A DNA stretch of 14,496 nucleotides from DAOOVD01 sp035369845 (GTDB lineage: Bacteria > Bacillota > Desulfotomaculia > Desulfotomaculales > Pelotomaculaceae). Positions 6,148-14,496 of this stretch are shown here, piece after piece. The first letter of the stretch is position 1. Every line of letters starts with the position of its first letter. Position numbers and translations under genes: made by a program. The notes below the pieces were generated by a model that was given only the letters and a program-made list of their open reading frames with translations, was not told the origin of the DNA and did not search any database. The DNA lies in contig DAOOVD010000058.1 of assembly GCA_035369845.1 (NCBI GenBank), positions 1 through 14,496 of the forward strand. Direction: 5' to 3'.

Positions 6148-7626
6148 TTACTCGGCCAATTGCCTCAATAAATTTCTATGAATATTAATATCAGGCACAC
6201 CATCACGGTATTCGCTATCCATCAGATGAAGCTGCCGTTTAATTATAGCCCTCATTTGTTTAGCCGGATTAAGACAATACTCGGAAAACTCCTCTAAATT
6301 TACATCTTTTACGGACTTAATATTGGGGAAAAACAGCTTCAAAAAACCGGTACAGATACGTTTAATCGCTTCTGTGTCACGGGTATCTGAACCCCTGGGC
6401 ACATCCAGTAATTCATCAACAATAGCGCGGTAAATAATTTCATCACGTAAAGCGTGCATAATTTCGGAAAAATATTCAACATTGAGCGCCCATCCTTCGG
6501 CTTTCATATTTTCCCTCATTCGGGGTATGTTCCAGCCTTTTATAAATCCGTGAAAACGGTCCAGGAGCGCAGATTCCTGAAAAGCAACAGGTAACTCAGT
6601 AAACATATTGGCATTTTCATTCATTCTGTCATCAGAAATATTTCCCAAAAGAATTAAACCTGCTTCACCTTTGACTTCTTGTTCACCTATGTGAGACACC
6701 CCAGTCTCTAAATAACCTTTCAAGGCCCCTCTAACTTCATTAATATCAGGAAAACTTATGGTCTGTACTTCATCAAAAGCTACATAATCATATCTGCTGA
6801 CCAACCCACCGCTTTTGCGGCTAATATCATAAAACAATCTGGCCCGGCTTATACTTCCACCGCTTACCAGCCATCCATATTTACTTATTTGAGACAGCAA
6901 ATAAGACTTTCCTGTCCCTTTGGGGGCCAGTTCTACCAGGTTAACCCTTTTTTCAACAAAAGGCAGGAGGCGGCTTAATAAAGTCAGCTTTTGTTTAGTA
7001 TCAAGAAAACCAATCGGATTATAATCAACAGCTAACAACAATACATCTATCCATTCTTCAAGAGAAAACTCCACCCGCATCTCTCTGAAAAAATCCAAAT
7101 CCACTTTATATGGTTTGAAAGGTTTGAAATCGCATAAGTAAATTGCCCCGTCTTTATCTTTCCCGCTTAAGCCGATCGGGTTCCATTCACACTCAATAAC
7201 ACCCCAGGTTTCATGTGATGACAGCAGGTCTTCCTTATTCTGACGTAACACCCTGTCATGTACAATCGCTTCACTTTTACGGGATGGGAACCCCAGATCG
7301 GGCAGGCTGAATAGACCTTCCCCGGTTTTAACATCCAATTCCACGCGGATTTTCGCCAAAAATCTTACTTTTTGCCCACCTTTAATCATATTACTTTTTA
7401 ACAACTCCCAGTCTTTTTCACCGGGAATATTCTTTTTAACATATTCTGACACTTCATCCATATTAACTTTTCCATCATTGCCGGCAAAGCGCATCACAAG
7501 CCAATCCCGCATATATGAAGGAATACTAAGAGAAGCAAAAAATTTATTTTGAGTCGGATGTTTATAAACCACCATATCCTGAAAGGCAAATCTCAACTTG
7601 TCCTGAATTATCGTCATGTCAGACAC
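6148..7626 (-). CDS. brxL: BREX protein BrxL, short form lacking the Lon-like domain
   Basis: A 492-residue AAA+ ATPase related to BrxL. Residues about 1-175 match the BrxL N-terminal domain. WIDVLLLAVDYNP at 192-204 parallels the conserved WIDVLL element. The ATPase core has Walker A at 235-241 (PKGTGKS), the VSGG strand at 254-257, Walker B at 281-287 (YVAFDEV), a sensor-1-like GNI at 328-330 and the LLDRFHGFIKGWNIPRM block at 354-370. The protein ends about 30 residues after the helix matching the end of the motor, whereas type 1 BrxL (about 680 residues) continues into a Lon-protease-like domain; that domain is absent here. BrxL of type 1 is an MCM-like DNA-binding motor required for phage restriction. 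The GTG at 7624-7626 is supported by GAGGTG with 10 nt spacing; ATG at codon 4 is the alternative. It is the last gene of the operon, 14 nt after pglZ. Confidence 0.9.
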   Translation of the reverse strand: MSDMTIIQDKLRFAFQDMVVYKHPTQNKFFASLSIPSYMRDWLVMRFAGNDGKVNMDEVSEYVKKNIPGEKDWELLKSNMIKGGQKVRFLAKIRVELDVKTGEGLFSLPDLGFPSRKSEAIVHDRVLRQNKEDLLSSHETWGVIECEWNPIGLSGKDKDGAIYLCDFKPFKPYKVDLDFFREMRVEFSLEEWIDVLLLAVDYNPIGFLDTKQKLTLLSRLLPFVEKRVNLVELAPKGTGKSYLLSQISKYGWLVSGGSISRARLFYDISRKSGGLVSRYDYVAFDEVQTISFPDINEVRGALKGYLETGVSHIGEQEVKGEAGLILLGNISDDRMNENANMFTELPVAFQESALLDRFHGFIKGWNIPRMRENMKAEGWALNVEYFSEIMHALRDEIIYRAIVDELLDVPRGSDTRDTEAIKRICTGFLKLFFPNIKSVKDVNLEEFSEYCLNPAKQMRAIIKRQLHLMDSEYRDGVPDINIHRNLLRQLAE

Positions 7627-7640
7627 GGCTTAATATCACC

Positions 7641-9908
7641 TCATATTCCCAAATCATCCTCGATATAGCCTTTCATAACACTGAACTCAAATTCTTGTGC
7701 AAGTCTGTAATTACAATAAATTTTACCGGTATACCTTCCATTTTTAAAATCCACCAAAATAAAGCGCCACTTATCGGCAGTTAATTTTTCACCTCTCAAC
7801 CACTGACCCGCCACCTTAAATTTTACATCTGATATTGCTCTGTTGCATTTTATTATCAGTTCACCTTTACCCCTCGGATTAATCCTTACAATGTCAGTAA
7901 TGAGTTCAAATGTTGTTGTTACTGCTCGATCCGGTTTACGAACGGTAATTACAGGCACCAGGCATTCTTCCAGAGTGCCTCCTCCATGCACTTCCCCAGC
8001 GGATGTACCTGAACCTTCGAATTTCTCATGTATCAACATGATAGCTTTAGAACCGTCAAGTATCCACCCGCTGTCGGGTTGCGGCTGGTATTGCAGGCTG
8101 CCGACATTTCCATATCGCCCATATTGCTGTATCTCTACTCCTTCCGGTGCTTTGACCTTTCCGGCTTTATCTGCAAATCTGCTTAAACCGTGATCGGCGG
8201 TAAGTATAACACAATCATAACGCTGGGTTAACGCAATAATTTTGTCAACATTTTTTTTAATTACTTCAAAAGCTTCTATTAAAGCATTGGGAAACCTGTA
8301 ATCATAATGGTGCGCTATATTATCCAGGCCGCGTTCCACTTCGTCATTTTCACCCCAACACCTGTTTGCTTCTGTTGTAGTAGGCAGATTCGACCTGGCG
8401 ACCTTAACATCAATTTCCAAATCACCTTTTTTCATCAGCAATTGGGCAATTAATCCGGTCCATTCCAATCCCAAGCCATCTACCCATAATACTTTTTTTG
8501 AATCAGCATTTATCTGAGTCAGTATTTCTTCACGAGACGGATAATTCCAGATCAATTGTTTCTCCGCGCCTTCCCGTGCTTTTGTTGCCAGTTCATTATT
8601 TAATTGATCAGTCAACCGGCACCTTATATATAAATTAAAATATTCGTTCAGAAAATCATCTTGAAAATCAACTGACATTAGATACCAAGCCAATTCTGGA
8701 TAGACGCATTCCAATTTTTCCCGCCATGATATTTCATTAACTTTTGATAGCAATAGATTTTTAATACATTTTATAATATTACATCTTTCTTCCTCCGAAA
8801 TATCAGTCAAAACAACGAGTTTATCCAGGTCATCAGTCAAGCTTTTAAACTTGTCCCAAAATTCGACGGGCATATGATTTATTCCAAGGAAATGCAATAA
8901 CTCTTTTCTTTCTTGTATCAGCATGATACTTTTCCCGGCTGAAAAAATCCCTAAAGCAATATCCTGAGCTAACAAGTTTACCCCTGAACTTTTTTGCATA
9001 ACATGATGAAGGTAGGTTCCAGGCTCGGTTTTCTTTTTGCTCCACAACCAGACTAACCAGCGCGTATCTTCTCTAAATTTTTTCCATAACGCAAAAAGCT
9101 GACCGGGGTTATACTCCTTAAATCCAACCAGCCGGCTTGCCAGTTTATCAAAGCTTTCTCCACTTTGTACATTGGTTGCCAGCCATTCCCACTGAGCAGC
9201 ATTACCCCATTCCTGGCGTAGATCTTCCCAGAAGCAATTTTCCCGTACAAAATCAAAACCTGAAGAATACATGCGGACGCGAAAATCACTCCTAATCTGC
9301 TGTGCCGGTAAATAAGGAGCCCATTTTGTCACCAGCCACACCTTTTGAGATCCACCGTGTTCCCACAATTCAAGGTAACTTTTAATCCCCGTTTTAACGT
9401 AATTATCCCATATTCCGGCACTACGGAAAGGAGCCACAATAACTTCTACGCGGTCTTCCCCATGTATTGCCCAGACTTCAGGAAGATTCCCCGCCCTGTA
9501 GCGTATTATCTTGTTTAATTGATTATTAAGAATATCTCCGGCCATCAAAAGCGGCACATATACCCGCGCTACATTCCCCGCAGGCCACTCGGCCAGATAG
9601 CGGATTATTTCGCCGTTTTCAGGATAAAGCCTTGCGCATTCCGCAATAGGGCAGATCATTATGAGTTTGCCGGAACCCGCTACGCTTTTTAAAGCTCCGA
9701 GTATGCTTTGGTTATCCGGAAAAACATCTTCACCGCTGCATAAAGCGGATAAACGAATATTCAGGTCAACCTCATAATTCAGCTTTGATATAAGCTCTCT
9801 CCAAATCTTTTGATCTTGAACCGTTATAAACCTGGTGGCAAAACGATTTTTTTCATTTTTTTCCTGCCGCAAATGATCAATCAAACTATTTACTTCCGAG
9901 AAAAACAT
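7641..9908 (-). CDS. pglZ: BREX alkaline-phosphatase-superfamily protein PglZ
   Basis: A 755-residue PglZ. The N-terminal 450 residues are helical and poorly conserved. The PglZ alkaline-phosphatase-like domain occupies about 470-660: the metal/nucleophile strand LWVDGLG at 474-480, SNLPTTTEAN at 506-515 with the family Thr-rich loop, TADHGLSR at 570-577 (metal-binding Asp-His), and EVHGGGTLEECLVPVI at 639-654 with the metal-binding His. The remaining about 100 residues look like a beta-sandwich. PglZ is a core protein of every BREX type; it has metal-dependent nuclease/phosphodiesterase-type chemistry in vitro, and its role in defence is not settled. The ATG at 9906-9908 has GGAG about 9 nt upstream, lying inside the end of brxC; the gap to brxC is 5 nt. 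The gene is AT-rich compared with the left half of the window. Confidence 0.94.
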   Translation of the reverse strand: MFFSEVNSLIDHLRQEKNEKNRFATRFITVQDQKIWRELISKLNYEVDLNIRLSALCSGEDVFPDNQSILGALKSVAGSGKLIMICPIAECARLYPENGEIIRYLAEWPAGNVARVYVPLLMAGDILNNQLNKIIRYRAGNLPEVWAIHGEDRVEVIVAPFRSAGIWDNYVKTGIKSYLELWEHGGSQKVWLVTKWAPYLPAQQIRSDFRVRMYSSGFDFVRENCFWEDLRQEWGNAAQWEWLATNVQSGESFDKLASRLVGFKEYNPGQLFALWKKFREDTRWLVWLWSKKKTEPGTYLHHVMQKSSGVNLLAQDIALGIFSAGKSIMLIQERKELLHFLGINHMPVEFWDKFKSLTDDLDKLVVLTDISEEERCNIIKCIKNLLLSKVNEISWREKLECVYPELAWYLMSVDFQDDFLNEYFNLYIRCRLTDQLNNELATKAREGAEKQLIWNYPSREEILTQINADSKKVLWVDGLGLEWTGLIAQLLMKKGDLEIDVKVARSNLPTTTEANRCWGENDEVERGLDNIAHHYDYRFPNALIEAFEVIKKNVDKIIALTQRYDCVILTADHGLSRFADKAGKVKAPEGVEIQQYGRYGNVGSLQYQPQPDSGWILDGSKAIMLIHEKFEGSGTSAGEVHGGGTLEECLVPVITVRKPDRAVTTTFELITDIVRINPRGKGELIIKCNRAISDVKFKVAGQWLRGEKLTADKWRFILVDFKNGRYTGKIYCNYRLAQEFEFSVMKGYIEDDLGI

Positions 9909-9913
9909 ATTTC

Positions 9914-12900
9914 TTATCTCCTCGAAAAGGCTTTTTCCCGCCCCACGTGTTGCAGTAATCTTGCGCCAACAACAGCATCTTCAGCTAATTGTTTGACAAA
10001 CTCTTTAATATCCGCCGCCGGGAAATCATCAATAATCTTGACAACCTTTTGATATGCTGTTTTTTTGTAATGCTTTCCTACCCAATCCCGTACCAGCCGG
10101 TTAATTTCACCTAATCTCAGCGGCCAGTTATATACATTTCCCTTAAGCGACTGATAAATAAAGTCCTGCAAATCGGCAACCATACCGGTCTGTTCAACCA
10201 GACCGGCATAATCCCCGGCCGCAACTTTAATGAACTGCGTTTTAACAAACGAATCATTATTTAAAACGGCAATCTCATCTTTATTAGTTTCAACATAACG
10301 AATTATTTCTTCAATCTCCTGATTGGACAGTCTTTCAACCGCCCCGGCCTTTTGCAGAAAGGTATGATGACTGTTGCCTTCTAAAACCCACTGGACCGGA
10401 ATACGCTTTTTCTCGCTCCAGTCAAAAGGAGACCTGGTCCCGGTGAGATCCCGCCAGAGATTCTTGAAATCCTTAATTCTCTTTTGTTTTGATTGAGCCC
10501 TGAGAGCGTTAATAATTGCTTCTTTTACATAACTTTCGTCAGATGCCCCTGAAAGGTCCGGTAAAGCCTGGTACAGCGCTTCGATGTCGCTATCAGCGAG
10601 CTCAGTCCCGCAATACTTGACTGTAAGCCGGGCAAGCAATTTAAATTCATCCTTAAGTAATGTCCTTAATTCTCCCAGGTGATTGCGGATTTGGTCAGGA
10701 TAAAACTTAAACTGCCGAATATTAATGTCGGGATGATTGACAAGGTTGTGAAGAAAATCCACCAGCTCTGCAATGTAAGGAGGTTGATTTACTCTGTATA
10801 TAAAGAACGGAAATTTGCTCTTCAACCGCCCCGTCCGGAAATAATGCCTCGCTTCATTTATGTTTTTAGCGGCAGTTCCACTTAACTGATTTAAAGCTTC
10901 AACCAAATCGAGCTCAAGGACAACATCCGGCAATTTCTCCTTTACTCTTTCCTGCTGCCAAAGCCACACTTCTTCATTTAGCAAACCTTTCAATTTCGCG
11001 GTTACCTGGGATACATCAAGATTAAGAGTTTTTAATAGCGCTTCCAGCCGCTCTTCCTGGCTGAAGCAGAATAATTTCAAACCTTCCTGCAGGTTTCTTC
11101 TATTTATGAGCATTGTTAAATCCCGTTGCGCCGGCTTTACGCGCACATATACTTCCTCTAATTTCCGGTCATCCATCGCATCCTGGTTTAGGTCAAGCAT
11201 ATCCTCAATTGCCTCGATTGCCCCGCAGATACTATTTTTAAAAGAGCTGTCACCATGCTCCCTAAAAACATAGTGATTTAACGCCCACAGGGGATATCCA
11301 ACCTGGCTTATGAAAGCACGGATATTTTTTCTCGCTTCTTCCGGATAAGATGCCTTTTCCAGATCAAGGTTAAAGATTTCCCGGATCATCTGACAAAACT
11401 TTTCTGCCGCGTCCGACATTTTCCGGATTGAATAGTTTTCCGACAAACGGGCGCTTTTCATGACAGCATCGATTATTTCCGCCAGTTTGTTCGGGTTAAG
11501 CGGATATGAGCTCATCCCGTCCGAATAGTAATATCCGCTGGCATAATCTCTCAATAAAAAGGCGAACAGCAGAATACCTATTGGCGAAGGCATCAAACCA
11601 AACGGGGGCTCCTCCATTCCCTCCCACAAGGATTTCAGGTTAAAACTTGACGATTCTTTTATGACGCTTGTTATTTTTAATTTCATCCTTCCCAACGGGT
11701 GATCGGGCCGGTCATACAATATCCTGCTGTCCTCCCACAGCCCCTGACTCTTCAGCTCATCCACCACATCCTTGTATGGTCTTGATACGGCAGAAGCCAC
11801 TTTAAGCCCGATTTCGGCGCCGGTCTTACCCCAGGCGCTGGTATATAAAGTCCTGACTTTGCTCAAGTTTTCCGGACCGTAAGGAAATACCAACATACAA
11901 ATTTCGTCCAGATAATCGGCTATGGCGTCGCTACCGGCCAGCTCAGCTTGTTTTCCCCGGAAAAATGCGCGGAACCTGCCGGTTTTTATTTCTCTAATCC
12001 AGTCGGTGTTCATTGTTACGGCTTTGTTTTCATAGACACGCTTGTTGTTTGTGTCCCGCACATCTTCAGCGTAGCGGCCCTTGGCGCGACATTCCATCCA
12101 TTCCTGCCAGCGTTTTTTTCCGAAGGAAGATTGGGCAATGATAATGACATGGCTGGTCAACTCCCTGGAGATTTCACTGGCTTTTTGTTCCGTATCGATT
12201 AAATGCTCGTCTTCCTGGGCCAGCACCATCACCACAGCGATCTCAAAAGCTCTTTCAACGTCCTGGACAGCCCGCTCACCCCGTTGTTTTAATTCCTTCG
12301 CCGAAATCATTTGCACGGGATGACGTTTTTCTCCCGCTCCCTGTAACGGTATCAAATTTTGCAAGTCAAATGCATAATGAGCTGTTTGCCCGTCAGGATT
12401 AATCATTTTTTCAAAGCTCAGGTTCTTTTCCACCCATTCCCGCTCTCTTTTCAGTTTTTCCTGGTCAATGGTCATGGTCGGGATTATATACTCGCAGTCA
12501 CTGCCCAAGGCCAAGGGATGCATAATACCCTTCGAGCAGAGTCCATCCGCTATCTGAGGCATTCTCTGATTGAGTTCCGTACCCAAAAACATCCTTTGCA
12601 AAATAGACAAAGAAGGCTTGAGCAACTTGTTCGTGCCGCCTGTCTGCCGCCACAAAGCCGTTAATAGCAGCATGACCCGGAAAACAGGCAGTTCGTCTTC
12701 TGAAGCCAGGCTGCTTTTAACAGTATTATAGTAAGTCAAAACATCGTTGATGGAATCCGCTGCCTCAATTTTGGTATTCTCAAAAAAATACTCCCAAAGA
12801 AAATCGGGCGTCAGCCAGTACCAGGCATTCCGGGGATAATTGTTGATAAACCATTGAAAAGAACTCGGCTCTTCCGTTTTCAAAAACTGAAACAAAGTGC

Positions 12901-14059
12901 GCTGGCTGGAGCTGTACAGGCTGGATATTGTCGCCAGAAGGTAGGCTGTAAAAGGATGGATCGGCGCCAGTGATTTTATCTCTTCCTTGCGGACACTCTC
13001 CCCTAAAAGGTTAATATAAACCATTATCCTGTTTACCTGTCCCCACAGACTATCCCGGCGGTTTTCCCATTCTTTTTTTGTCCCGGGATGCGCTTCAATA
13101 ACATTGCCGATTAGCCGGTAAGCCGTCACCGGAGACATTTCCAACTGGCAATTATGGAACCTGTCCAACAGTTTTTGCCTGGTGTCCTCGTCGATGCGGG
13201 CAAACTGGTTTAAGGCCCGGTGGGTGACCAGAAGCATGTAAAAGGGCATGCCGGCGGCGGCCTGGGCCAATTCCTGCAAAGAGGTTACCGGAACATTGTT
13301 GGCGAAAAACTCGGTAAACTCATCCCAGATAAAGATAATACCCTGTAAGTCGTTTCCAGCAATTACTTCTTTTATCCAGGCCTTGACATCATCGGGCGTG
13401 TCGGCAAGGCTGATCCCTTCCTCCTCCATTATCTGGGCCACTTTTTCCCCCATGACCATGTCCCCGGTCCGCAGCCGCTCCATGACCTCCCAGGCGTCAT
13501 TCACAGTCATAAACCTGCTGCGATACTTGTCAAAGGCCCATTCCCAGTTGAAAAAACCTCCTGAAAGCTTTTCCAAAACAGCGTCAAGAATTCCCCGGCT
13601 GAAAGCGCTTTTAAGATTTTGTGCTCTTAACTGTTCCTTAACAGCCTCCTGAATTTCCACCAGCAGGCGGCGGCTGGAGGTGATGTGAGCCGATGAGGAG
13701 CGGTAGATCACCAGATAGCGGTTGCGCTCCCGCAAGGCCTTGAACCTCAGCCAAAGGGGAGTGATTATCTGGTGTTTTTTAAAATAATCCTCGATCTCGG
13801 AAATATCATCCTCCAGCAAGTGCTTCAGCACAAAAGAAGCAAATGTCTTTCCCGTTCCATAAGCGCCGGTCAGCCACAGGGAACGGTTGTCCCCGGTGCT
13901 TGAACGTTCCAGCGCCTTGATCAGTTTCTGCAGGATATCGTACATGGCGTTGTGAGGGATAAAAGACTTCCAGTTGCCCCTGTGGTTTTTATCCACTTCG
14001 GCCGAGAAAACTGGAATAAATTCCTTGCTTACCGCAAGGTAGTCAGAATACTGCCACAT
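9914..14059 (-). CDS. brxC: BREX ATPase BrxC (PglY-like)
   Basis: A large P-loop ATPase of 1381 residues from the chosen start. Walker A is GAYGTGKT at 65-72 and Walker B GIIFIWDEF at 240-248. After the ATPase domain come long helical regions to the C-terminus without obvious further catalytic motifs. BrxC is the second universal BREX component and is thought to act as a DNA-binding ATPase in the modification/defence complex. Start choice: the frame also opens at GTG 14068, but GGAG lies 8 nt before the ATG at 14057-14059 and is too close to the GTG, so the ATG is preferred. It overlaps the upstream gene by 31 nt, implying translational coupling. Base composition changes within the gene: the 5' third is clearly richer in G+C than the 3' two thirds and pglZ/brxL. 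Confidence 0.93.
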   Translation of the reverse strand: MWQYSDYLAVSKEFIPVFSAEVDKNHRGNWKSFIPHNAMYDILQKLIKALERSSTGDNRSLWLTGAYGTGKTFASFVLKHLLEDDISEIEDYFKKHQIITPLWLRFKALRERNRYLVIYRSSSAHITSSRRLLVEIQEAVKEQLRAQNLKSAFSRGILDAVLEKLSGGFFNWEWAFDKYRSRFMTVNDAWEVMERLRTGDMVMGEKVAQIMEEEGISLADTPDDVKAWIKEVIAGNDLQGIIFIWDEFTEFFANNVPVTSLQELAQAAAGMPFYMLLVTHRALNQFARIDEDTRQKLLDRFHNCQLEMSPVTAYRLIGNVIEAHPGTKKEWENRRDSLWGQVNRIMVYINLLGESVRKEEIKSLAPIHPFTAYLLATISSLYSSSQRTLFQFLKTEEPSSFQWFINNYPRNAWYWLTPDFLWEYFFENTKIEAADSINDVLTYYNTVKSSLASEDELPVFRVMLLLTALWRQTGGTNKLLKPSLSILQRMFLGTELNQRMPQIADGLCSKGIMHPLALGSDCEYIIPTMTIDQEKLKREREWVEKNLSFEKMINPDGQTAHYAFDLQNLIPLQGAGEKRHPVQMISAKELKQRGERAVQDVERAFEIAVVMVLAQEDEHLIDTEQKASEISRELTSHVIIIAQSSFGKKRWQEWMECRAKGRYAEDVRDTNNKRVYENKAVTMNTDWIREIKTGRFRAFFRGKQAELAGSDAIADYLDEICMLVFPYGPENLSKVRTLYTSAWGKTGAEIGLKVASAVSRPYKDVVDELKSQGLWEDSRILYDRPDHPLGRMKLKITSVIKESSSFNLKSLWEGMEEPPFGLMPSPIGILLFAFLLRDYASGYYYSDGMSSYPLNPNKLAEIIDAVMKSARLSENYSIRKMSDAAEKFCQMIREIFNLDLEKASYPEEARKNIRAFISQVGYPLWALNHYVFREHGDSSFKNSICGAIEAIEDMLDLNQDAMDDRKLEEVYVRVKPAQRDLTMLINRRNLQEGLKLFCFSQEERLEALLKTLNLDVSQVTAKLKGLLNEEVWLWQQERVKEKLPDVVLELDLVEALNQLSGTAAKNINEARHYFRTGRLKSKFPFFIYRVNQPPYIAELVDFLHNLVNHPDINIRQFKFYPDQIRNHLGELRTLLKDEFKLLARLTVKYCGTELADSDIEALYQALPDLSGASDESYVKEAIINALRAQSKQKRIKDFKNLWRDLTGTRSPFDWSEKKRIPVQWVLEGNSHHTFLQKAGAVERLSNQEIEEIIRYVETNKDEIAVLNNDSFVKTQFIKVAAGDYAGLVEQTGMVADLQDFIYQSLKGNVYNWPLRLGEINRLVRDWVGKHYKKTAYQKVVKIIDDFPAADIKEFVKQLAEDAVVGARLLQHVGREKAFSRR

Positions 14060-14496
14060 TCCCACCACTCCCTGTCCAGGTTCCGGATGATCATTCCTGT
14101 CTCGTTTAGCTCCAAACCTGCCGGCTGCAGGTCAAATAGTCTCGCCAGCACGTCCTCCCTGCCGCAGCCAAAAACGGTCCAGGGCCAGACCAGGTCGTCA
14201 TCCCAATTAAAATACGGCCGTCGTTCCTTTAAATACAACCTGCCCACGGCCATCATGATGGCGGAGTCAGTTGGCACCATGCCGCGCCTGGTCACCCGCC
14301 GGGGGCGCCTTCCGCTCACCTCGCCCTGGCCCAGTTCACGTCCCACCGGCGTACGCTCCAGCAGTCCGGCCAGTTCCAACACCGCATTGGAAATTGTTCT
14401 ATTTGCCAGTGGTACAGCGGCCTGCAAAAGGGAACGCAATTCGCTCGTGGTCCGCTCCCCCGGCCCCAGGCGCGCATACCAGCAAGCCGTGGGGAA
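14029..14496 (-). CDS. C-terminal part of the gene upstream of brxC (brxP position), 5' end outside window
   Basis: An uninterrupted 155-codon frame that runs to the window edge on the minus strand and ends with a stop at 14029. The internal TTG at 14437-14439 is not needed as a start, since the frame continues past it as plausible protein (ACWYARLGPGERTTSEL), so this is the C-terminus of a longer protein. The visible part has a helical stretch (LANRTISNAVLELAGLLERT), a basic patch (SGRRPRRVTRRG), then PTDSAIMMAVGRLYLKERR and a tryptophan-rich tail (WPWTVFG, LDREWWECGS). I do not recognise the domain. In type 4 BREX the gene before brxC is brxP, a PAPS-reductase-domain protein; the position fits, but no PAPS-reductase motif can be tested because that part lies outside the window. 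The 31-nt overlap with brxC shows it belongs to the operon. G+C is high. Confidence 0.75.
   Translation of the reverse strand, partial: FPTACWYARLGPGERTTSELRSLLQAAVPLANRTISNAVLELAGLLERTPVGRELGQGEVSGRRPRRVTRRGMVPTDSAIMMAVGRLYLKERRPYFNWDDDLVWPWTVFGCGREDVLARLFDLQPAGLELNETGMIIRNLDREWWECGSILTTLR

Noticed and set aside
1..14496. CRISPR array, tRNA, rRNA, riboswitch or insertion sequence
   Set aside because: No regularly spaced repeats, cloverleaf-like segments, conserved riboswitch cores or transposase-like frames were found on either strand by eye.

Overview
The window looks like chromosome of an anaerobic, Gram-positive, Clostridia-type bacterium, probably in the Moorella/Desulfotomaculum/Pelotomaculum area. 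This rests on the FprA/rubredoxin-type nitric oxide and oxygen detoxification genes, strong AGGAGG ribosome binding sites, frequent TTG and GTG starts, and a corrinoid-era anaerobe style of ferredoxin protein. No species marker such as rRNA is present, so this is inference.

Left part (1-4123), GC-rich: a minus-strand cluster runs crp/fnr-type regulator -> hrb (flavin reductase fused to rubredoxin) -> fprA (diiron/FMN flavoprotein) -> a Coq7/ferritin-like diiron protein. The last three are joined by gaps of 6 nt or less, or by overlap. Divergent from the regulator is a polycysteine 4Fe-4S protein with its own rho-independent terminator. Between the divergent genes lies a perfect 20-bp palindrome (8-bp arms, 4-bp centre) that fits a Crp/Fnr-family operator. 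Together these read as a nitrosative/oxidative stress module: NADH -> Hrb -> FprA reduces NO or O2, under control of an HcpR/Dnr-like regulator.

Middle part (4124-6147): a cytoplasmic-looking class C beta-lactamase-fold serine hydrolase reads leftward. It is followed by a short, apparently frameshifted reading frame that overlaps its stop codon. To its right is a roughly 340-bp gene-free stretch in which base composition drops from GC-rich to AT-rich.

Right part (6148-14496), largely AT-rich: a tight minus-strand operon of an unidentified gene (5' end outside the window) -> brxC -> pglZ -> brxL. Gene order and absence of a PglX methyltransferase between these genes match the BREX type 4 phage-defence layout (brxP-brxC-pglZ-brxL). 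The BrxL homologue has the AAA+ motor but stops where the Lon-like protease domain of type 1 BrxL would begin. GC content rises steeply inside brxC toward its 5' end and the upstream gene, suggesting a mosaic island.
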